A DNA stretch of 64,000 nt from Hemibagrus wyckioides. Taxonomy: Eukaryota; Chordata; Actinopteri; Siluriformes; Bagridae. Shown one piece after another: positions 25,301 through 38,370 of the stretch. The notes beneath the pieces were generated by a model. That model had not been told where the DNA came from, ran no database searches, and worked only from the letters and a program-made list of their open reading frames with translations. Position 1 is the first letter of the stretch; every line of letters starts with the position of its first letter. A program made the translations under genes and the position numbers. The stretch lies in assembly GCF_019097595.1 (NCBI RefSeq), contig NC_080710.1, forward strand, positions 19,207,780 to 19,271,779, given 5' to 3'.

Positions 25301-26284
25301 GGAATATTTCTAAATCCATCTTTATACTTAAATTCAATAGAGCTTTTAAAATTCAGAGGGCCTTTTTAGAGCATAATCCAAGGCTAGTGCCAGTGCTCCT
25401 GCTGGGGGCCGCCAGTTCCTCAGAGGGATCTAAAATTAAATTCTCATGACTGGAAATCTACATTGGACCTCCTGTCAAGGACCTCTAAGTAGTATAAAAA
25501 GTAAAAAGAGTCTACAAGGAATGCTGAAGGTAAGAGTAATCCAGTTATATCCATCAGCTTCCTCAGCTATTTCTAGTGCTTCCTGCTTGAAGACGCTTTT
25601 AATGTGTCACGATCCCAAAAGTGTTTGTCTGCAGGTCAATTAGCTCTTTTTCATTCCCTCATTACTAAAATCGTGATAAGAAGAAGGGCTAAATCGAACT
25701 GGCATGAGGCAATACTGGATAAAGGATCGATAAAGTGCTTTTTCTATCCCTACACATGACTGGGGGGTGGACATTGCTGTCTTTTGCTGACTTGCCCTCT
25801 TTCTCCTGCCTTCTCATGCTCTTAGTGTTCTTCTCAGGTGTAATCTATTTGCTTAGGAATTACCATAATATCCCATGTCGCACTCGACTTGCTGTCACCG
25901 TAATTGATACATACACATGGCTGCTGGACGGGGTCATTTGCATATAATTGCATTAACCGGTATGATAATGAATGCAGTGGGCCTGATGCAAAGCGAAAGC
26001 CCAACTGCAGATGGATGACTGTTCAGAAGAACCACAGAAAAGCAATCTATTAAAACTGGGAGAGATTTTCTGCTGTACACACTGGTCGCCGGTACACATT
26101 ATACAGAGGCCATGCGGGTAACAAGCACTGTCCCTGCTGCTAACTGGTCATCCACATGATCTGAGCCTAATAAAAAATATCTGCTGGTTAATAACCAAGA
26201 AAAATGTAAATATTTTCTGTAAGGAGATTTACAAAGCATTGCTGAAAGAAGTGTCCAGTGTCAAAAAACAGAAACAGACTTGCA

Positions 26285-27110
26285 AATGGAAATAAAGGTT
26301 AGTTTTATTGCCAGTTTATACAAATCCAAAAGCTTGAAGTGAAGAGCGGGTCAAAAAACAGACTGTGGTCATAAAAAAAAATGCAAACAGATATTCCAGG
26401 GCTAGCTAAAGACAAAGTCAGAAAACAATAGGCAAAAATCAATACTATATTAGTTCAGATCCAAGGCATGTGTAGTAACCTCACAAACAAACTGAACTGA
26501 GCATATAGTTGGCAAAATAAAAGTGAAAAAGTATTTTTAAACTGTGGATGTGACAACACAGTTGAAAAAAGGTGAACATGATGAAATAAAATGAAGGCGA
26601 CAGAGAGCATGGGAGTGCAGGTGGATTGTGGGAGCTGGAGTCCAGTGTGACCATGCTTGTAAGCCACTGTGCGATATGGGAAGCAAAATCTTTGACATTA
26701 GTTGATGTGAGTTTTTCTGCTACAGGTGTCACAAAGCTGGGATTCAAGATGGATGCATTTGCAGTTCAACAGCTTCAATAAAGATTAAGGCAGGAAGTCT
26801 AAACACAGGCATGGGTCGTGTGATAAACAAACAGGAAACACTACACAAACCAAACATGTAAATCAACAGACATGAAAAAAGACTTTCTAATGTCAGGAAC
26901 AAAAGTGACCGATCTGTTTATTTAGGTGAAGGTGGAATTGTGAACAGGTGTGAACATGGTTAAAAGTCTGGTTCTTGTGACTGACTAAACTGCTATGGTG
27001 TCTGAGAATTGTAGTCTGGAACAAACATTTTTGTAGGCTACAGTGTGTTCTGGGAAGTGAGGTTCCTGGTCCGGGGAACAGGACATTCTTCAGGACATTA
27101 TTTTAAGAAT
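26285..27110 (-). repeat. unclassified dispersed repeat, first copy of a related pair
   Basis: The part containing AACACAGGCATGGGTCGTGT, AACAGGAAACACTAC, GTGTGAACATGG, GAATTGTAGTCTGG resembles 27345-27715, which has AACAGGCATAGGTCGGGTGA, AACAGGACAGG, GTGTGAACATGAG and GTTGTAGTCCTCC. The class is not certain (LTR or other retroelement remnant possible) and the orientation is a guess. A third text of similar kind is at 61440-61735. Confidence 0.45.
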
Positions 27111-27149
27111 ATTAACTTCAACAGTAAAAAGAAGAGAAAAGAGTTTAGT

Positions 27150-27250
27150 GAAAAAACAAAGATTTGTAGTTGTGATTGCTGCAATAACAATTGATAACAG
27201 GGATTAATTTGTCTTGCAGATTTTCCATAACATTAAATTTAGCTATTTTC
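27150..27250 (+). repeat. 3' fragment of the MITE-like family seen at 59515-60065
   Basis: AACAGGGATTAATTTGTCTT and GCAGATTTTCCATAACATTA match AACAGGAACGAATTTGTTTT and GCAGATGTTTCATAACATGA near 59990-60025. Confidence 0.55.
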
Positions 27251-27344
27251 AGCTGAAAAGTGTGACAAGCGTTTATTCAATACAGTCACAAGTGCATGTA
27301 CTAAATGCTTTTATTTAAACTTAGCAGACAATACAAATACATCA

Positions 27345-27484
27345 TTGAATGTGGTCGATAAACAGGCATAGGTCGGGTGATGAACAGTATAAACAGGACA
27401 GGATAGGCAAGCTCAAGAAACTTTAAATAGACTAAGGTCACAGCTGGGATAGCATGTAAGAAACAAAGGCTTGGTAAGGACTGC

Positions 27485-27535
<51 letters not shown>

Positions 27536-27715
27536 TTTATACTTCATAAGGAGTGAGTGAACTGAGTGTGCTCTTACACTGTGAATGTGCTGGGATGTGA
27601 TTGACTACAGGTGTGTGATTAGTAATCAGCGAGTGTGAACATGAGAGAGTTTGGGTGTTGTAGTCCTCCGTGGTTATTCCTGTAGGACGCCGAATCATGG
27701 CAGTGAAATTGGCAT
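27345..27715 (-). repeat. unclassified dispersed repeat, second copy, with (GA)21 insert
   Basis: It shares text blocks with 26780-27110. A GA dinucleotide run occupies 27488-27530. No coding capacity is seen. Confidence 0.45.
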
Positions 27716-28355
27716 ATTGCTGTGTTATAAATAAAGGAATAAAACACTGCAGAGTGTGCTGTTATTGGAAAATAATCCAAAATGATCATGCTACCCTGTT
27801 GTGGATTATATTCCTATAACAGCATGACCCACATTTTATTCCTTACTTAGAAAATGACAACTGGAATATACACACTACACATCATTCTATATCAATCACT
27901 GATTTGATTAATGTAAATAATTAGTAGCTGTGTAAAGCTGAATAAAGCAGGAGTGAAAGAACTGCTTCTTTAGAGTTTAATACTATTTCTACTCACTACT
28001 AAGTATGCCTGCTTTATGTTGCCTAGATAAACAAAACTTTAATAAAGAGCAATCAAAGCCATTTATGCTCTAACCGCAGACCTGCTGCATTTTCATTCTG
28101 GCTTTTCAGTAATGTAGCTTTGCTCGCACCGTGGCACAAATGAACGTGTGAAAGATTAATTTGAGAGATACAGAGTAGTATTTGACACACCTGCACTTTC
28201 TCAAAAAACGCACAGAAGTTGGAACTAAAGGAGCTGATACAGCAGTGTAGAGCGTGTTAAAAATGTGGCAAGAAATCATCGGGTGGTTTAGGGGAAATGA
28301 ACAAAAAGAGGAAATGAAAATTCAGATACACATCCACCTTCCAAATTGGTCTCTA

Positions 28356-28440
28356 ACATCAGTTCATTTACATTTGTATTTATGTTCAGTCATTCGGCAG
28401 GCTTTCTATTCCAGAAGCAATTACAAAAACTGTGCGTGAT
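28356..28440 (+). repeat. possible dispersed repeat fragment
   Basis: TTCATTTACATTTGTATTTA, CATTCGGCAGGCTTTCTATT and CAGAAGCAATTACAAAAACT parallel a frequent fish repeat (ACATTTA... CATTTGGCAGACGCTCTTAT ... GCGACTTACAAAA). Diverged and short. Confidence 0.45.
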
Positions 28441-28449
28441 CAATTACAA

Positions 28450-30105
28450 AATGTGTTGATTTTCTCTTCCCATTTCCAAATCACTGATTATATCCATGAG
28501 TAGTCTTTAATGCACTAAGTCAACCTGTCATGTCTAACCAAAGTAAAGCTGGGATATGTGACTGCTGTGCATTTAAAGAGGAAGAGTGCATGAATATCAT
28601 CAAAAACTGGTAAGTAGATCTTCAAAAATTGGCCTCTTCTCCTCAATTTTCTCATAGTCCAGCACTCAGTGATGCCCGTTTAACACTGAATCACCTTCAT
28701 CCACATCGCTCTGCTCCACACCTCCTCCTGAAAGAACGAGGTGTGAATTGGGGAACTTGAAAATACAGCTAGAAACAGATAGTTAGAAAGAAAAAGGCAA
28801 AGATTAGAGAAATCTGAGAAACTGGGAGGGTAAGTGAGAGAGATACAGTGAGAGGCAACAGGAGAGAAGGGAGGATTTTAGTAAGACTTGAGCTATAACA
28901 GAGGAAGAAGGAGATACATGTGTGCTGAAGATAAAGCATTGTACACTAAAAGAGAGACAGACTGGTTTAGAAATAGGACATTTAAAGGGATTATGTAAGA
29001 AAAGACTATTTGTGGGTTGAAATGTAAAGTCCTTAGTGTGAAACACACACACACACACAGAGTCTTAGATGATTATGATTTCACTGATGAGATTGGAAAC
29101 AGATTAGTTGTGGTCTAGTGTTTATTATACAGTAAAATACTTGGGGTATGATGTGTGCACAAATCCTCTTTTGTTTCAAGTATATTCCTTTCCTTTTACA
29201 AAATAAAAATCGTTTGACATTTGCTTGTTAGCCTGGTTCCATCGAAAATTCCTCCAAGACATGTCCAAAAAAAATTTCTTCAAAAAGCGTTTTTGTTCCC
29301 AGCCTCAAAACGCAGCTCTTGTGTGATGCCAGCAGTATGTTGCAGCCTCATCAGTGTGTGTTGTATGAGGCAGTGCTCTCAAAGGAGGCTAGCTCAAACA
29401 CCCCAGACTGCTACTACAAATGACTACTGGGGATTTTCCAGCCGTAGCTGTCTGATGCCATATACTCAGGCAGAAGCACTGTTAATCCAACGAGATGTGA
29501 ACTCGTGTGTGGAATAAAAATAACAGCATGTGCGCCACAACCAGTAAAACCAGCAAGGACAGAGAGCATGCACACAGCATAATGAGCTACACAGTTAAAA
29601 ATGTTATGGAAAAAATAGCTAACTAAAATTCCAACAAAGAATGTTAATATTCAGAGTAAATTACTGAAGGAACAAAATTAGCGGCCTGATAAGAGTAGGG
29701 CTAAGGAATATGATGATATAATTTTATGGTAAATTATGTCACAATATTGACCAATATGATCATTACAAACTCTAATCTGATCTGAGATTGATGTTTTGTA
29801 TTAAATTGTTAGATGCTGCTATTTATGTTATTATTACAGATTTAGAGTATTGCTATCTGCTCAATATTGAATCAATTTTTTATTTAGCATTAAATAAAAC
29901 TGTAATTGAATTCAGATTTGTTGAGGCTTTTTCCTTTCAAGTGCTCTTCAATAATGTTATTCCTGAGAACTTAATGAAACTGATTCACCTACACAGTGAT
30001 TGCTATTGCTATTGGTGAGGAATTTTCCCAACCAGTGGCATTTTGTCTTGTATAATGATACAAGGTGCAATTTGCAGGAGAACAGTTTTATTTTTATGGA
30101 TCATT
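28450..30105. other. intronic sequence, nothing recognised
   Basis: A CA run lies at 29043-29059. No exon or repeat family is supported; the ORFs here lack motifs. Confidence 0.55.
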
Positions 30106-30110
30106 TATGT

Positions 30111-30752
30111 ACAATGGAGATCAAAATTAGAGAATAATTAATAAATACTTGATTTTTTTTGGGAATGTCTACAAACTTTTAAGAAATATTAGATGTGGGT
30201 GTACCACTGTTCTTCAAGCATGTATTACACAATAACCAAAGCACTTGAACACAAAAATCTTTGGAAAACTGGAAAACACAGTGAACAAAATTAGAGAACA
30301 GTAACCAGTGTAGCACAGAAGAAGATTACAGCAACAAATTGTTAGGGTTACAGCTCAAAAATGACTAGGAAATGTAGAAGCCCTTGCTTTGAATGACTTC
30401 AAGCACATCTGTATATCACTAGATTCTTACCCTGCTCTGGTGTGATCTTGGTCCACTCTTCTTCCAGTCTCTTCCACAGTTCATTAACTGTAGTGGGGCT
30501 TTAGCAATAACTTTGTTGCTAGGGATTTTCCAGAGAAAATCAGGTTTAGATCAGGACCCTGGACTGGCCAATTTATTATTTCAATGTTCTTAGCTTCAGG
30601 AAACTGCTTTACCTGTTTTGCAGTGTGGCAGGAGGCATGCTCTTGCATGAAAATTGTAGGCTGATTGAAGCTGCAGGGAAGAAAAGATGAATTTAGCAAT
30701 ATTTACTAAAATCAAGTGTTTGGAAATTGTTCTCTAATTTTGTTCTCTACTT
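30111..30752 (-). mobile_element. internally deleted Tc1-like element, antisense
   Basis: The terminal inverted repeats are visible: left ACAATGGAGATCAAAATTAG with AGAATAATT, and right AATTGTTCTCTAATTTTGTT with CTCTAC. At about 640 bp it is half the normal length. On the minus strand 30699-30484 encodes MQEHASCHTAKQVKQF and NWPVQGPDLNLI, the second-aspartate and downstream region of a Tc1 transposase. The aspartate of the usual QDNAPCH box is glutamate here and the NPIENLW box is lost by a frame break, so it cannot be active. Confidence 0.9.
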
Positions 30753-30754
30753 TA

Positions 30755-32990
30755 TATGTATGTGTAAGATGAATGTACTGGGCATATATGCACTAAAAAT
30801 ATGTATAACAAAAACAAAAGTGTCCAAATACTTCTTTCCCTTCATTTATTGTAGATCTTATACCTCTCCCAAGCTAAGTGGATAAATTAATTTGGTAAAA
30901 TTCAGTATGGAACTGTATTAGGACTTGCATTATATTGAGTGCCCTGATGCAGCATGATTTGTTGTTGTTAAGGTGCCAATATTTGCAGTGAGTGCAGATG
31001 CATATACAAATCAGCAGTTCATAAAGGCATCCATGTGCACAAACACACATTTTTCATGGCCTTGGGTAATGCCATTCAGTATGGGTGTGATGGAAATGGC
31101 ATCAATTTTATGACAATGTCACTGACACTCAATGATAATGCTTCCGTGATGAGTTATGAGCAGTGCTGCAGAGGGAGCAGCTGTAGCCACATCACCTTGC
31201 TGGGAGCCATAGCCTAGAAAAAAAACAGATCTACAGTTAATGCTTACGTAAAAGCAGGGTGTGTGTTTATTTGTGCAGCACTTTAGGAGAACTTCCTGCT
31301 TTATCCCTTTGAGGATTTGAGGCACACATGGTGTGTTAAGTGGTTGTACTTCAGATGCTGAAAAAAGTGAACGAAAGAATAAAAAGCCACTGAAGTAGTC
31401 AGTGCATGGGAAAAGAAATCATGGGAAGTCTTTCTAGGACAGATTGTTAGTGGTGTAGTATAGTTGTGAGGGGGATGTGAGCTGAGTTGAAGTAACAAAA
31501 TCAAACAACATTGTTGTCTTATTGCCTTGTTAAATATATCATGTAGGTTTCTCCTTAGGACCGTAAGCTTCTGTTTTGTCCTTTTAGCTCCTTTTTATTG
31601 TTCTTTAGATTGGATAGTGTATGGAAGGGTTAGGATCAAGTCTTCCAGATAGACATGCTCCATTTGTACATCACTCGAGTGCTAAAGTGCATGAATATTG
31701 CATGCATATAGTACTACACACTCGTCCATCTGGACACAGTTCAGTAGTGAGGATCCTTCCTGTGTCACTCTCTTTCTTTGTATCTCTCTCTCTCTCTCTC
31801 TCTCTCCCTCCCTGTCCCCGTTTTCCAAATAGATGTTGACAAGTTATGACACTGTCTTGTGTTGCTGTTTTGGGTCATTACAATCGCCTGTTCTGCTTTG
31901 CTAATCAGAGCCCTGGGAGTTACAGCTCAGGCTGTTGTAAACTCTGTAACTGACGCCCAACATGGCCCTGCTGCCTCTCTGTAGCCCACACAGCCCCGAA
32001 TGTTGGTGAAGGGTCAGTGCAAAGATTCCAGAAGCTGGACTCCCACGCTCCTAGTACCAGTCTCAGAGCCTCTAAGTGATACCAACTTCCACGGTAAGGT
32101 CAGAGAGGCAGCACCAAGCTGCAGAAAGTCAGTCCCCTTTTCTTGCGATGTTGGTCTCGATACACACTGCAGCATCTCTCAGAGGACACCCAGAGGACCA
32201 ATTAGGCTTGAGTTTGCTGTAGTGAAACAATCCAATCTGTAGGATTTAACTGAATTAGTTAAGGTACAAAAATAAAGCTGGAAACATCACCTCGCATGTT
32301 CCATTACTAGATACCTGGCCTGATTTCTACTGTAAGTTCTGTTTGTGAGCATCTCTGCTATCTTGTGCAATAGTCTGAAATGAAGATAACTTGGAATTAT
32401 TGGTAGAACAGACCAGATGATTAATTAGTAAGCAAACACTTTCTGTTATGTTTGGACAGAATATAAAGAGTCTTAAGACCTCCTTGCCAACACTCTACAA
32501 AGGTGAGATATAACACTACAACATTTGAAGATGAACTTAAGGTGCTTAAAATACACTTAGACATTACGGAGAGCATCTGTGAGTCTTGTAGAGCCTTGTA
32601 GAGGACCTTACATAGCATATACAGATGGGGGCCAATTTATGCAAGAGCAGAAACAAACATAAAATGTTAACGGTAAGGTTGTAGGCCACCATGAGTTGGT
32701 ACAATGTCTTTGGGAACAGATTGTATACAGTTTTGATGATGGAGAGCTGTGAATGGGGGAATAATAAAGGTAATAAAGATTATAAAGGTGATCAGAGAGA
32801 ACTATACTATGCTTGCTACCCCAGAGTATTTAAAAATTCCATGAAAAATGGCAACACACCTTAAAGACACTAGCAAATCAAATTCCTTAAAGGAAATGCG
32901 ACTATGTAATTAATTTGCATTTAATAATTGTAATCAGCAAAATTACAGTGTAATAATATGAGCATGAAAACAATGCCTATCTTGTCATGC
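30755..32990. other. intronic sequence, nothing recognised apart from a CT run
   Basis: A (CT)n tract is at 31785-31806. Remaining sequence has no exon or recognised repeat. Confidence 0.55.
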
Positions 32991-33033
32991 AGTTTTTATT
33001 CATAGCATATAGTGTAGAGGTGTCTGGTAGTTA

Positions 33034-33034
<1 letters not shown>

Positions 33035-33083
<49 letters not shown>
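33035..33083. repeat. (TTA)16 microsatellite with TAA/CAT/CAA-rich flank to 33185
   Basis: A pure TTA trinucleotide run, followed by imperfect TAA, ATC and AAC trinucleotides; together they make a spurious Ile/Asn-rich ORF. Confidence 0.92.
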
Positions 33084-33084
<1 letters not shown>

Positions 33085-33590
33085 AATATATATTATTAAT
33101 AATACTTATAATGATAATAATAATTATAATCATCATCATCGTCATCATAACAACAACAACAATAATTATAATAATAATAATTTTATATAACTAGGATAAA
33201 CAACATTATCATATTATTAAACGTCATTATATTGTCATGCGGCAGAAGTGGAAACTGTTTACTGTTGGATTTTTGTGAACGAAAAAGACTGCATGAGCTC
33301 AGGGCTGGCCGAAGGTGGTGGGAAAAAAAACATTCAATTTGTCCCAGCTCAGTTTTATTTAAATAAAGTTACAATTTCATATTATGAAATATATTTTTTT
33401 GTACTTGACCTAAATTTCTAAGTAAGCCTGTCTGATACTGCAGCCATTTCTAATCAACAAAAAAAAGGACTGAAAAAAATCAAAGTGTCTACTGGATATT
33501 CCCTTCAAAAAATGACAGTGTTGAAGTGCCCTTTGAAGCAGACTTTTCATCACTTCAGTCTGGAATGACCCTTCCAAAGTGAAGTAAAAA

Positions 33591-33634
33591 TGTGTGTGTG
33601 TGTGTATGTGTGTGTGTGTGTTTGTGTGTGTGTG
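33591..33634. repeat. (GT)n imperfect microsatellite
   Basis: GT dinucleotides with a few TAT/TTT interruptions. Confidence 0.88.
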
Positions 33635-34350
33635 GATTAAAGACCACAGATGATAAAAAATCCTATAGATTAATAGTATTTAAAAAGCAGAGCAACATTC
33701 TTTTTTTTAGCTCTTTCAAACATGTGTGGCTGTAGCGTGCAGTTTAGCAATATCTCCATCTATACAGGTAATTTGAAATGATATCATATATCACCATGAT
33801 GCATAGTTACTTACAGCAGAACAGAGAACCGCTTGAATCGCATCTGTTTTCTGCAATGTTTTCTTCCAGTTTAACGGCAGGCAGTTACTCGTGTAGCATG
33901 TCTCTCCTCTATTACAGACAGCACCAGCAGTCTCTCAGCGTGAAGGTCAACACACGCTTTCTTTGGTGTGTTTAGAAATTCTGTCACCACACTTTTTATT
34001 AGTGGCCATTCAGGCTTGACAGACATCTTCTGGGAACCCTGGCAACAGATGGTGCATGGCATAGCTGGGACTTAAACCTGAAAACTGTTATGAGGTAGTG
34101 TTTGTACTGCTGTAGTACTCAGGAGCAGAATATGGAGCCTCTTTCTCCTTAGGTAGGCTAGAAAATGAAAAAAAAAAGCAAACAAAACTGCATGGAAATA
34201 TTATTATATTGAGTATATACTCAATAATTATTTTTTTGATTTTTGTATGCATAAGGTAAATACAGAAGATCTTTTGCCAAGATTATCTGTTTTGTATATA
34301 TTTCTCCAATAAAAAACAAATGTTTTCACTCCTTCCTTAAAAGTGAGAGA

Positions 34351-34570
34351 GGTTACTCAGAGGCTCAGGGGTTAAGACTCTGGACTCTTGATCAGAAAGT
34401 CATAAGTTCAAGCCCTGGCATCACCCTGCTACTGCCCTTGAGTGAGGCTCTTGACCTTCTCTGCTCCATTGCTGCTGGATCAGGGTTTACCCTGTGTTCT
34501 GACTCCAGATATCTAATAAGCTTGGGTATGTGAAGAAAAGAAGTTTGCTGTACTATATGTGTGTTTGTCA
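34351..34570 (+). repeat. second type of tRNA-derived SINE
   Basis: It has a tRNA-like head with AGGCTCAGGGGTTAAGACTC (A box) and AGTTCAAGCCC (B box, 34405-34415). The body contains GAGTGAGGCTCTTGACCTTC, TCTGCTCCATTGCTGCTGGA, TAATAAGCTTGGGTATGTGA and AGAAAAGAAGTTTGCTGTAC. This differs from the DANA-like copies: it lacks the CAGTCCAAAGACA block. The head is too diverged to be a working tRNA gene. Confidence 0.85.
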
Positions 34571-34574
34571 AAAA

Positions 34575-37500
34575 TCATAATCTCAGGACTTTCAGACCAT
34601 TGTCAGCTGCTCTTCCCAAATCTAACACAAATTTTACCCCAATTCTATCCAAAGTACCCAAATCGAACACAAATTCTGAGGGGTTCTATATTACGAAAAT
34701 TTCTATTTACAGGTTTTCGGTTTCCTATTTACAGGCAATCAATTTTTCAGCAATAATAATGTTTTGTTTCTCAGTGTGAAAAAATAATACTCCATCGTTT
34801 AATTTGTGTATGTTTGACTCAAATTTGTCATTGTTTCAAATTTGTTAGTGCTCCATGGCTGCATTTGAGCGCATATGATACAGATTTTTGTGACCCAATT
34901 ATTTTACTTGAGCTCAGTATCAGGTACCAAAGCAAACCAATGGACTAAAATGTATAACTCAAATTTCATTGCATTTTGCATAACCTTGCACGTTTCAGAT
35001 AGAATATGTATGAGAGTTGGTCTGCACTGGAAATGAAACCTGCATAATCATCTGGCCAAGTTATTTCCTGCTCCAATATTAGCCAGCTCCTTATCTAGTG
35101 CAAAGCCCGGCTTGCATGATTCCCATCCACGTCCTCCCTCCTGAGCTGCTGGCTGAAGACATGGCAGGATTGAAGGGAGGACTGGGAGGCAGGAGCTGTC
35201 CTCATGTTCCTTAAAACTCCTACTACCAGAGCTCTGAGAGCGAAGGAGGCTCAGCCCATTAACATATGTTTTCCTGCAGGGCTTGTTATCTGTTCTCTCC
35301 AAAGGAGCAGATGAAGGACTATACAGAAGGAGAACGACAAGTTTTAAAATTTGTGTTTCCCCTGAGAGGAGCTGACAGGCTAGGCTGAGTGATGTCTTAG
35401 CACATGCTTGGAAACATGAGGGAGGTATGATTGTGTCACAGCAATGTGTTGTTGAGGTAAGATGATGTCATGCAGATTTATTATCCAGTCATATTGATGA
35501 GGTGCTTGCCCAAAGCTTTTACTGACAGTGTTAATTGGAAAACATGTTGTGGCTCTTTCCTGGAGGACTTTCTGTGCTGGACAGAAATTTTTTTTTCTCA
35601 AGTCATAATACATAATACATATTAATAACTAATCTTGCGGGATAAAAAACAACAAAAAAACAACAGGAATATAGTTTATATAAATTGTAGTAGCCTGCAT
35701 GCTGTATTGATCCCTTAAGGGTAGAAGATACATTTGTAAAACAGTGAAAATGCATCTGTATCATATTAGACTACATTATACAATGCTGGTTAGGAGTTAT
35801 TGCCTTTGACCTTCTTCTTCAAATCATAATGGAAGGCCTGGTGCAGAATGAATGTCAGGAGCTTCTCCGCAGACAGAGTTGAGAGCTTTCTGGCCTGAGC
35901 CTCTGATAATTAATTCACATAAGTCACAGCAAAAATTTCACTCGAGAGGGGACACTGAGGCTACTGAGGCTAGAGATGGCAAGAATGAGAGGCAGGCAAA
36001 AGGGAGTAAATAGAGTTCCGTCTTTACTAGCAATGAGAGAAATCCTTGAATACTGCTATTGCAAAATACTGGAGAGATGAATTTGCTTCTATGAGGAGCA
36101 TCACAATATTTTAGTTTAATATTCATTATGAGCTCTACCTCTTCTTGCACACTAGACAGAAATTAATTTTGGTTGAATGAGGCAAAAAAAAAAAAAAAAA
36201 TTAAAAATTAAAAAATGTTTTTCCTCAACCTAAAAATTAAATTGCTAAGTGTGATGTGCTTTTGCAGTTCAGGTAGATGGCAGACAGCAGTAGGAGTGGT
36301 TTTGACATGAATTTGTTATTTAATCATCTAGAGATCAACAGGATTTCCATATTAAAAACATTGTCACGAAATACCTTTATGACAGTTCCACTGAAAAAGA
36401 TTCAAATATTATGTTAATAATAGGGGAAAAGGAGATCATTCCTTAACAATTAATGCAATATTATCATTAAACCCCTTGAATTATAGCTGAAAGTAAGGCT
36501 AAAATTCAGGCACTTCATTTGCTTCATTTTAAATCCATTGTGCTGTGCATATAAAGGCAGGAATTGTGTCCTTGTCCAAATACTTATGACCAGAATGTGC
36601 CTAGGTTCTACCATGCAATTTTCAGTTGTGTGTTTGGGGATGTGGCTGGAATACTAAGACTAAGCGGGAGGCGCTGTTGCTGTATGGCACCATGCTGAAC
36701 TCAAGGACATGTTTGATGCAGTAGTAGTTCAGCCAGGGCAAAGAACTAATTCACTCTGAGCTGAAATGTTGATCTCAAGCAGTTTAGACAAAAGCGCAGG
36801 CTCAGCTTCAGCTACAGATTTTGACCTATAGTTGTTGTATTTTTCTGCTGGTAAGGTGAAATTAAAACAGGAACCAAAACTAATTAGAGGTGACTGCTCT
36901 CTCCATTTTCAGAGAACATAAGACTCCCATATTAGGTACAAAAGAGACCCTGACCTGAATGTAGCGACTCCCACCAGAGTGGGTCTCACCCTGTAATGAT
37001 GACATAAAGCTACCTTGTGCACTCACCACCTGCAAAATGATGGGTAGGGGTCAGGTGCAATGCCAGTGAGGTGGCAGGCAGTTTGGGTATTAAAAAAACC
37101 CAGTTAGTATTTTTTGATCTAGCCTCATGTAATAATAACCTAAATGTGTAGTATAGTAATGGCACCCTAATGGCATACACAAAAGTCAGTGTAGCCGCAT
37201 TATCTCAGTAAGAATATTTTTACCCTCTCATCATTTGCCAGGATGTGGTTAGTGCACTAAAATATGTATCTCCTGCCTAAGTGTGTGTGTCTGGTCTCAA
37301 GGCTGAGCTCAAGGTTCTGGGCGAGGAGTCTGTCAAAATGATGAGTGAGTCTAATTGAGAGGAAGCAGCATCATCTGGTCTGGGGATTGACAGTTAATCA
37401 CAACCATGTTAAGGTCTTGAGCAGGGGAAACCACTACCTCCTGTTCCCCCGTGACTCCTGAGACCTTCTCCAACTCTGCCCCTTTCAGCTCTCTACAGCC

Positions 37501-38365
37501 TCTCAACATCTGAGTGAGATTTAAGTATCATATTTATATCATAACTTTCAGAGCATCCCCTATTTCTCAGCCACTGGTTTGTTTTTACCTGTGTACATGA
37601 AATCACAGCTTCTTACAGTCTACAAGGGGAAGGTTCAAGGTTCAACCAGGAAGACTTGCCTGGAGCTTGCTACTAGAACAGCATGATAAACAGATCTGAA
37701 AGTGTTTATAAACTATGTAAGATTATGTTTCCAGCTTTGTTGAACAAATTGATTTACACAAATTTATTAAAAAATGACTTAACTTTGACCATCATTTTCA
37801 ACTCTCTATGTAAGATTTAATGTATCATAATTTCAAGTAGAATTTTTTTTGATAAAATTTATTTATTAAAAACATTAGCTAAAATGACCCAAATGTATCA
37901 TACTACTGCAACACTGCAACACTGTGCAGATAAACCAAAGCTTGCCCCCTTTTTTACATAATATTTTTGTACATAAATGTTCTTGCCATTGTTGTTGAGC
38001 TGCCTTAATGCCTCAGGCACTAGATAGCTTGCGGTCATTGAGGGTCTAGTAAAATTCAAAGTTCTAATCAGAAAATTCTTCAGGAGTTCAGTCTGTTGTT
38101 GATGTAAACCTCAGAAGAGAATTTGTTGCTCCTGAACACAGGAATAAATCATTAGACTCACTCAAACAATAGAAATGTACTTTGGAGTAGAAGGAGACAT
38201 GACATTAATCCCAGCTTGAAGTAAAAAAAAAAAAAAACGTATTAATAATTTGACAATAATATAAATGGTCAGTCAATTGGAAGCTGATTGGGTTATTGGG
38301 TTAAGCTGATTGTGTTATTGAAAGCATGGTTAATGTACCATGATTTGCTTTCCTTGCCATTTTGT
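34575..38365. other. intronic sequence, nothing recognised
   Basis: About 3.8 kb. An A run is at 36183-36200 and another at 38224-38237. No exon, RNA gene or recognised repeat. Confidence 0.55.
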
Positions 38366-38370
38366 TTATA

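Noticed and set aside
34351..34425. tRNA gene
   Set aside because: The A and B boxes belong to a SINE head; no cloverleaf acceptor stem can be formed and the SINE body follows directly.
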